64,000 nucleotides of DNA from Pseudomonas sp. B28(2017) (lineage in GTDB: Bacteria > Pseudomonadota > Gammaproteobacteria > Pseudomonadales > Pseudomonadaceae), in NCBI RefSeq assembly GCF_002113025.1, contig NZ_NEJH01000001.1, forward strand, positions 62,001 to 126,000, written 5' to 3'. The position numbers were made by a program, and so were the translations under genes. Shown here piece after piece: positions 59,843 through 64,000 of this stretch. Position 1 is the stretch's first letter; every line of letters starts with the position of its first letter. The notes beneath the pieces were generated by a model. It did not search any database and was not told the DNA's origin. It was given only the letters and a program-made list of their open reading frames with translations.

Positions 59843-59859
59843 ATGATAATGCTTATCAT
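59843..59859. promoter_or_regulatory. Fur box in front of the sigma-factor gene
   Basis: ATGATAATGCTTATCAT is a perfect palindrome (ATGATAA / TTATCAT around TGC) and a close match to the Fur consensus. It is centred 35 bases upstream of the sigma start, so iron should switch the whole module off. Confidence 0.85.
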
Positions 59860-60000
59860 CCGCTCCAATGGTCAAGTACTGATTTATCAAGGTTCAGGCA
59901 CGACCCTGCAAATAGCTCGCGTAATCGGGTATTCGATGGGGGGGCGCCTGCTCCATCAGCGAGCTTGCGATCGCCGTTCTTTTGATTACGGGCTATCGAT

Positions 60001-60717
60001 TCAAGGCATCAGCACTTCAATCGAACCATCGGCGGTCATGCTGACCTGGCTGGTGCCGGCTTCGACATCCGGCGTCACCGGTGCGGCGTCCATGGCGGCG
60101 GCTTTCATCATCATCGGCGCGCGCAGGTAAGGCTGTGGATAACCGTTGCTGTTGAGGTTCAGGTTGACGATCTTGTAGCTCTTGCCGCCGAGGGCATCGG
60201 TGGCCAATTGAGCGCGGGCCTTGAAGGCGGCTACGGCGTCCTTGAGCAGGGCGTCTTCGCTGGCCTTGCGGGTCGGGGTGGCAATGGCGAAGTCCATGCC
60301 GCCCATTTTCAGGTCGGTGAGCAGTTCACCGGTCAGCTTCGACAGCGCGGCGAAGTCCGAGCTTTCCAGACGCAATTCGGCGCGCTCGCGCCAGCCGGTG
60401 ATTTTCTGGCCCTTGGTGTCGTAGATCGGGTAGCTGTTGCGACTGCCCTGGCGCAGGGTGATGTCCTTGACTTGCCTGGCCTGGGCCAGCGCCTTGTTCA
60501 TGGTGGTGCTGACGTCGGCGGCGAGTTTGGCCGGGTCGCTGTTCTGTTCTTCGGTGTAGAGGGTCACGATCATCAGGTCGCGGGCCACTTCCTGACTGAC
60601 TTCGGCGCGCAGGGAAATCTGGTTGTAATGAAGCTCGTCGGCGGCCACGGCCGGAAGGCTGGCGACGGTGCCAACGCTCAGGGCGAGGAGGGCGGCGCTG
60701 CGGCGGAATGTGTGCAT
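60001..60717 (-). CDS. SIMPL-domain (DUF541) periplasmic protein
   Basis: The 238-residue precursor MHTFRRSAALLALSVGTVAS has a signal peptide ending VAA. The SIMPL domain includes YNQISLRAEVSQEVARDLM, TGWRERAELRLESSDFAALS and a C-terminal TADGSIEVLMP strand. Members are secreted or periplasmic oligomers linked in some species to oxidative stress. No partner is obvious here; it diverges from roxS across a REP-bearing gap. Confidence 0.88.
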   Translation of the reverse strand: MHTFRRSAALLALSVGTVASLPAVAADELHYNQISLRAEVSQEVARDLMIVTLYTEEQNSDPAKLAADVSTTMNKALAQARQVKDITLRQGSRNSYPIYDTKGQKITGWRERAELRLESSDFAALSKLTGELLTDLKMGGMDFAIATPTRKASEDALLKDAVAAFKARAQLATDALGGKSYKIVNLNLNSNGYPQPYLRAPMMMKAAAMDAAPVTPDVEAGTSQVSMTADGSIEVLMP

Positions 60718-60850
60718 GAAGACTCCTTGAAAGTTGCGCAGGGGTTCGGTCCGGGCCTGCGTGAAACCATCAGACTCTAGCTTTTATGCTCTGGTTCGCA
60801 CAGTTACAACTTCTATACAGATGGAACCCAAGTGGCCGCTTCGCGGCCAA

Positions 60851-60913
60851 TCGCGAGCAGGCTCGCTCCCACAGGAGAGCGCATTCCAAAGGTGGGAGCG
60901 AGCCTGCTCGCGA
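60851..60913. repeat. REP pair upstream of roxS, inverted order
   Basis: A reverse REP hairpin (60851-60873) precedes a forward one (60891-60913) with only 17 bases between, like the 7573 pair. It lies in the 319-base gap between the SIMPL gene and roxS, about 120 bases before the roxS start. No other feature is evident in that gap. Confidence 0.85.
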
Positions 60914-61036
60914 AGGTGGCGTTACAGTCGCTGCAGAACCAGCAGCCATGTGGCCGTTTGCCGCAGTTTTGCCTGTCGGCCCCCGCGCTTGGTTATACTC
61001 CCAGCGATCCGCCTGGAGCGCTCATCAGGAGAGCTC

Positions 61037-62299
61037 ATGCTCGCCCCCGTTCAAATCACTTCCGCCACTCGCCAGAACCTCTGGCGGCTGACGTTCATCC
61101 GCACGTTGGTGCTGGCCGCCCAAGCCGGTTCCGTGGGCCTGGCCTACTGGCTCGAATTGCTGCCGCTGCCCTGGTTTCAACTGGCGGCGACCCTCGGTTG
61201 TTCGATGCTGTTATGCGTGTTCACGGCGATTCGCCTGCGCACCTCATGGCCGGTGACCGAGCTTGAATATGCCGTGCAACTGGCCTGCGACCTGTTTATC
61301 CACAGCGCATTGCTGTATTTCTCCGGTGGTTCGACCAACCCCTTCGTTTCTTACTACCTGGTGCCGCTGACCATTGCCGCAGTGACGTTGCCATGGCGTT
61401 ATTCGGTGATCCTGTCGGGTATCGCGCTGACGATGTACACGCTGTTGCTGGCACAGTTCTACCCGCTGCAAACCTTCCCGATCGCTCGGGAAAACCTGCA
61501 GGTATACGGGATGTGGTTGAGCTTCGCCCTCGCCGCCGCAGTGATCACTTTCTTTGCTGCGCGCATGGCCGAAGAGCTGCGTCGTCAGGAAGAACTGCGC
61601 GCCATTCGTCGCGAAGAAGGCCTGCGCGACCAGCAACTGCTGGCCGTCGCCACCCAGGCCGCCGGTGCGGCCCATGAATTGGGCACGCCGCTGGCGACCA
61701 TGAGTGTGCTGCTCAAGGAAATGCGTCAGGACCACCATGACCCGATGTTGCAGGACGACCTGAGCGTATTGCAGGATCAGGTCAAACTGTGCAAGGAAAC
61801 CTTGCAGCACCTGGTGCGCGCCGCGGAGGCCAATCGTCGTTTGGCGGTGGAGATGCAGGACGTCACCGATTGGCTTGATGAAGCGCTCAATCGCTGGCAC
61901 CTGATGCGTCCGGAAGCCAGTTATCGCTTCCAGCGCCTAGGCCAGGGCGCAGTGCCGCGCATGGCGCCGCCGCCGGACTTGACCCAGGCTTTGCTGAATC
62001 TGTTGAACAATGCGGCCGATGCCTGCCCGGAAGGGCTGCAAGTGACGCTGGACTGGGATTTGGAAAACTTCACCATCAGCATTCGTGACCATGGTGCCGG
62101 TGTGCCGCTGGCCATCGCCGAGCAAATCGGCAAACCGTTTTTTACCACCAAGGGCAAAGGCTTCGGCCTGGGCCTGTTTTTGAGCAAGGCCAGCGTGACA
62201 CGCGCCGGCGGCTCAGTGAAACTCTACAGTCATGAGGAAGGCGGCACGCTCACCGAGCTGCGCCTGCCCCGTGTCGCCCGAGGAGACGAACATGAGTGA
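61037..62299 (+). CDS. roxS: Redox sensor histidine kinase RoxS (RegB/PrrB family)
   Basis: The start MLAPVQITSATRQNLWRLTF gives 420 residues; GGAGAG precedes it. Five to six membrane helices span ~25-185. The quinone-site heptapeptide GGSTNPF lies at 97-103. The H-box is AAGAAHELGTPLATMS (His213). A redox-box Cys sits at 252 in DQVKLCKETL, as in RegB. The ATPase domain has LLNLLNNAADAC, IRDHGAGVP and FGLGLFLSKAS. It should sense the respiratory quinone state and phosphorylate RoxR. In P. putida RoxSR controls terminal oxidases. Confidence 0.94.
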   Translation: MLAPVQITSATRQNLWRLTFIRTLVLAAQAGSVGLAYWLELLPLPWFQLAATLGCSMLLCVFTAIRLRTSWPVTELEYAVQLACDLFIHSALLYFSGGSTNPFVSYYLVPLTIAAVTLPWRYSVILSGIALTMYTLLLAQFYPLQTFPIARENLQVYGMWLSFALAAAVITFFAARMAEELRRQEELRAIRREEGLRDQQLLAVATQAAGAAHELGTPLATMSVLLKEMRQDHHDPMLQDDLSVLQDQVKLCKETLQHLVRAAEANRRLAVEMQDVTDWLDEALNRWHLMRPEASYRFQRLGQGAVPRMAPPPDLTQALLNLLNNAADACPEGLQVTLDWDLENFTISIRDHGAGVPLAIAEQIGKPFFTTKGKGFGLGLFLSKASVTRAGGSVKLYSHEEGGTLTELRLPRVARGDEHE

Positions 62300-62852
62300 C
62301 GAGATCCAAGTCGAAGGCGAAGAACTGCCGCATTTGTTGCTGGTCGATGACGACGCCACATTCACCCGCGTCATGGCCCGCGCCATGGCTCGCCGCGGTT
62401 TTCGCGTCAGCACTGCCAGTTCCGCCGAAGAAGGCCTGGAACTGGCCAAGGCCGATCTGCCGGATTACGCCGCTCTGGACCTGAAGATGGACGGCGATTC
62501 GGGCCTGGTGCTGCTGCCCAAGTTGCTGGAAATGGACCCGGAAATGCGCGTGGTGATCCTCACCGGTTACTCGAGCATTGCCACTGCCGTCGAGGCGATC
62601 AAGCGCGGTGCCTGCAACTACCTGTGCAAACCGGCGGATGCCGACGACGTGCTGGCGGCGCTGCTGTCCGAACACGCCGACCTCGACAGCCTGGTGCCGG
62701 AAAACCCGATGTCCGTGGACCGCCTGCAGTGGGAACACATCCAGCGCGTGCTGACCGAGCACGAAGGCAACATCTCCGCCACGGCCCGCGCCCTGGGCAT
62801 GCACCGCCGCACCCTGCAGCGCAAACTGCAGAAGCGTCCCGTTCGCCGCTGA
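62292..62852 (+). CDS. roxR: Response regulator RoxR (RegA/PrrA/ActR family)
   Basis: The 186-residue protein starts MSDEIQVEGEELPHLLLVDD, eight bases inside roxS. The receiver domain has the acidic pair VDDD, the phosphoacceptor Asp63 (ALDLKMDGDSG) and the Lys in YLCKPA. After a Pro-containing linker the Fis-type helix-turn-helix EGNISATARALGMHRRTLQR is characteristic of RegA proteins. It is co-translated with roxS. Confidence 0.95.
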   Translation: MSDEIQVEGEELPHLLLVDDDATFTRVMARAMARRGFRVSTASSAEEGLELAKADLPDYAALDLKMDGDSGLVLLPKLLEMDPEMRVVILTGYSSIATAVEAIKRGACNYLCKPADADDVLAALLSEHADLDSLVPENPMSVDRLQWEHIQRVLTEHEGNISATARALGMHRRTLQRKLQKRPVRR

Positions 62853-62892
62853 ACCGGTGCTGAACGAATGCGGGCCGTATCTCGCAACAAAC

Positions 62893-62918
62893 CGAACCGA
62901 TCCTCTATGATCGGTTCG
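62893..62918 (+). terminator. Hairpin after roxR
   Basis: CGAACCGATC is perfectly inverted as GATCGGTTCG around a six-base loop. The T-rich stretch (TTCTTTTCT) starts about nine bases later, so termination is likely but not certain. Confidence 0.5.
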
Positions 62919-62949
62919 TGCGTGTTCTTTTCTCTATCGAGCCTTTTCC

Positions 62950-64000
62950 ATGAATCAGAACGCTGAGTATTCCGCGGTCAACGATGCCGTGCGCGGGCGG
63001 TTTTTTCGCAAAGTGTGGGCGATGATCACGCCTTACTGGCGCAGTGAAGAGAAGGTCAAGGCCTGGACACTCCTGATCGCGGTGATTGCGCTGTCGCTGA
63101 TCAGCGTGGGGATCTCGGTGTGGTTCAACACCTGGTACAAGGACTTCTACAACGCCCTGCAAAAGAAGGACGAGGCAGCGTTCTGGCAACTGATCCTGTA
63201 TTTCTGCGCGATTGCGGCGGTGGCGATCGTCGGCGCGGTGTATCGGCTCTACCTGACGCAGATGCTGACGATCCGCTGGCGGGCATGGCTCACCGAAAAG
63301 CATTTCACCCGCTGGCTGGGTGACAAGAACTACTACCAGCTGGAGCAGGGCGGTTACACCGATAACCCGGACCAGCGGATTTCCGAAGACCTCAACAACT
63401 TCACCTCGAACACCCTTGAGCTGGGTATCGGGTTGCTGCGCAATATCGTCAGCCTGGTGTCGTTCTCGATCATTCTGTGGGGGGTGTCGGGTAGCATTGA
63501 AGTATTTGGCATCACCATTCCCGGCTACATGTTCTGGTGCGTACTGGTTTACGCCGTGGTGGGCAGTTGGCTGACACATTTGATCGGTCGTCGCCTGATC
63601 GGCCTGAACAACCAACAACAACGCTTCGAAGCCGACCTGCGTTTCTCCATGGTGCGGATTCGCGAGAATGCCGAAAGCATTGCGTTGTACAACGGCGAGC
63701 CGAACGAAAATCGTCGGTTGAGCGGCCGCTTCGGGATGGTCTGGCATAACTTCTGGGACATCATGAAAGTGTCCAAGCGCCTGACCTTCTTCACCGCCGG
63801 TTACAGTCAGGCCGCCATCATCTTTCCCTTCATGGTGGCGGCTCCGCGTTATCTCTCCGGCAAGATCGAACTCGGCGAACTGATGCAGATCAGCTCGGCA
63901 TTCGGCAATGTGCAGGAAAGCTTCAGCTGGTTCATCAGTGCGTACCAGAGCCTCGCTTCCTGGCGCGCTACCTGCGATCGTCTGCTGAGCTTCCACCAGG
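62950..64000 (+). CDS. SbmA/YddA-like ABC transporter (C-terminus cut by window edge)
   Basis: The frame starts MNQNAEYSAVNDAVRGRFFR and is open to the right edge (about 350 residues). The membrane domain of the SbmA/BacA-like family is visible: helices at ~38-60, 80-100 and 155-200, WFNTWYKDFYNALQKKDEAA, the intracellular segment NNQQQRFEADLRFSMVRIRE and ESIALYNGEPNENRR. Proteins with an attached ATPase (YddA, Rv1819c-like) continue with SFHQ-region linker and a nucleotide-binding domain, expected just beyond the window. The substrate, possibly a cobalamin- or peptide-like molecule in relatives, is unknown. Confidence 0.85.
   Translation, partial: MNQNAEYSAVNDAVRGRFFRKVWAMITPYWRSEEKVKAWTLLIAVIALSLISVGISVWFNTWYKDFYNALQKKDEAAFWQLILYFCAIAAVAIVGAVYRLYLTQMLTIRWRAWLTEKHFTRWLGDKNYYQLEQGGYTDNPDQRISEDLNNFTSNTLELGIGLLRNIVSLVSFSIILWGVSGSIEVFGITIPGYMFWCVLVYAVVGSWLTHLIGRRLIGLNNQQQRFEADLRFSMVRIRENAESIALYNGEPNENRRLSGRFGMVWHNFWDIMKVSKRLTFFTAGYSQAAIIFPFMVAAPRYLSGKIELGELMQISSAFGNVQESFSWFISAYQSLASWRATCDRLLSFHQ

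Noticed and set aside
62905..63996. 363-residue open frame antisense to the SbmA-like gene
   Set aside because: It is a shadow of a real transporter gene whose frame has a clear start and membrane pattern.

Overview
The window looks like chromosome of a Pseudomonas of the P. fluorescens group. Gene order matches Pseudomonas core blocks (secA-argJ; oprD-HIT-slyX-csp-aspS-pmpR-ruvCAB-ybgC-tolQRAB-oprL-cpoB-queE-queC-tRNA-Lys; gcvT-sdaA-gcvP-gcvH-gcsR-arcCBAD). The coding sequence is GC-rich, and the intergenic spaces carry the REP/REPIN hairpin family typical of this group (core GTGGGAGCGAGC..GCTCGCGA). I see no prophage, plasmid, insertion sequence or CRISPR array. This is mostly conserved chromosome with a few lineage-specific twists.

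Layout. 0-9.3 kb: an amino-acid-type chemoreceptor cut by the left edge, a HerA-like ATPase, dciA, secA, argJ, a GST and a Nudix/ThiE-like fusion. 9.3-16 kb: a cob(I)alamin adenosyltransferase, an orphan sensor kinase, a ketopantoate reductase, a YajQ protein, an MscS channel and the OprD porin. 16.9-31.5 kb: HIT, slyX, a membrane-anchored cold-shock-domain protein, a possible ribbon-helix-helix protein, an FmdB zinc ribbon, aspS, pmpR, ruvC/ruvA/ruvB, the Tol-Pal operon, queuosine genes queE/queC and a tRNA-Lys. 31.7-34 kb: nadA, an RDD membrane protein and a cspA-type gene.

34-50 kb is nitrogen metabolism, almost all on the minus strand. The glycine cleavage/serine deaminase genes (gcvH, gcvP, sdaA, gcvT) follow the enhancer-binding activator gcsR. 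Between gcsR and gcvH there is a recognisable sigma-54 promoter and three 18-bp repeats that fit GcsR sites. The arginine deiminase genes arcD-arcA-arcB-arcC come next, with a second, very similar arcD diverging from the first and translationally coupled to an AlkA-type DNA glycosylase.

50-60 kb: a CoA-transferase III with unusual domain order, a second chemoreceptor, a YbaN-type membrane protein, and a heme acquisition module (ECF sigma factor, FecR-type anti-sigma factor, TonB-dependent receptor with a signalling domain, heme oxygenase) with a strong Fur box in front of the sigma gene. 60-64 kb: a SIMPL-domain periplasmic protein, the RegB/RegA-type redox pair roxS/roxR, and an SbmA/YddA-like ABC transporter cut by the right edge.

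Functional calls rest on motifs and family resemblance read by eye. No database search was run. Comparisons with other species' gene order are from memory and are marked as such.
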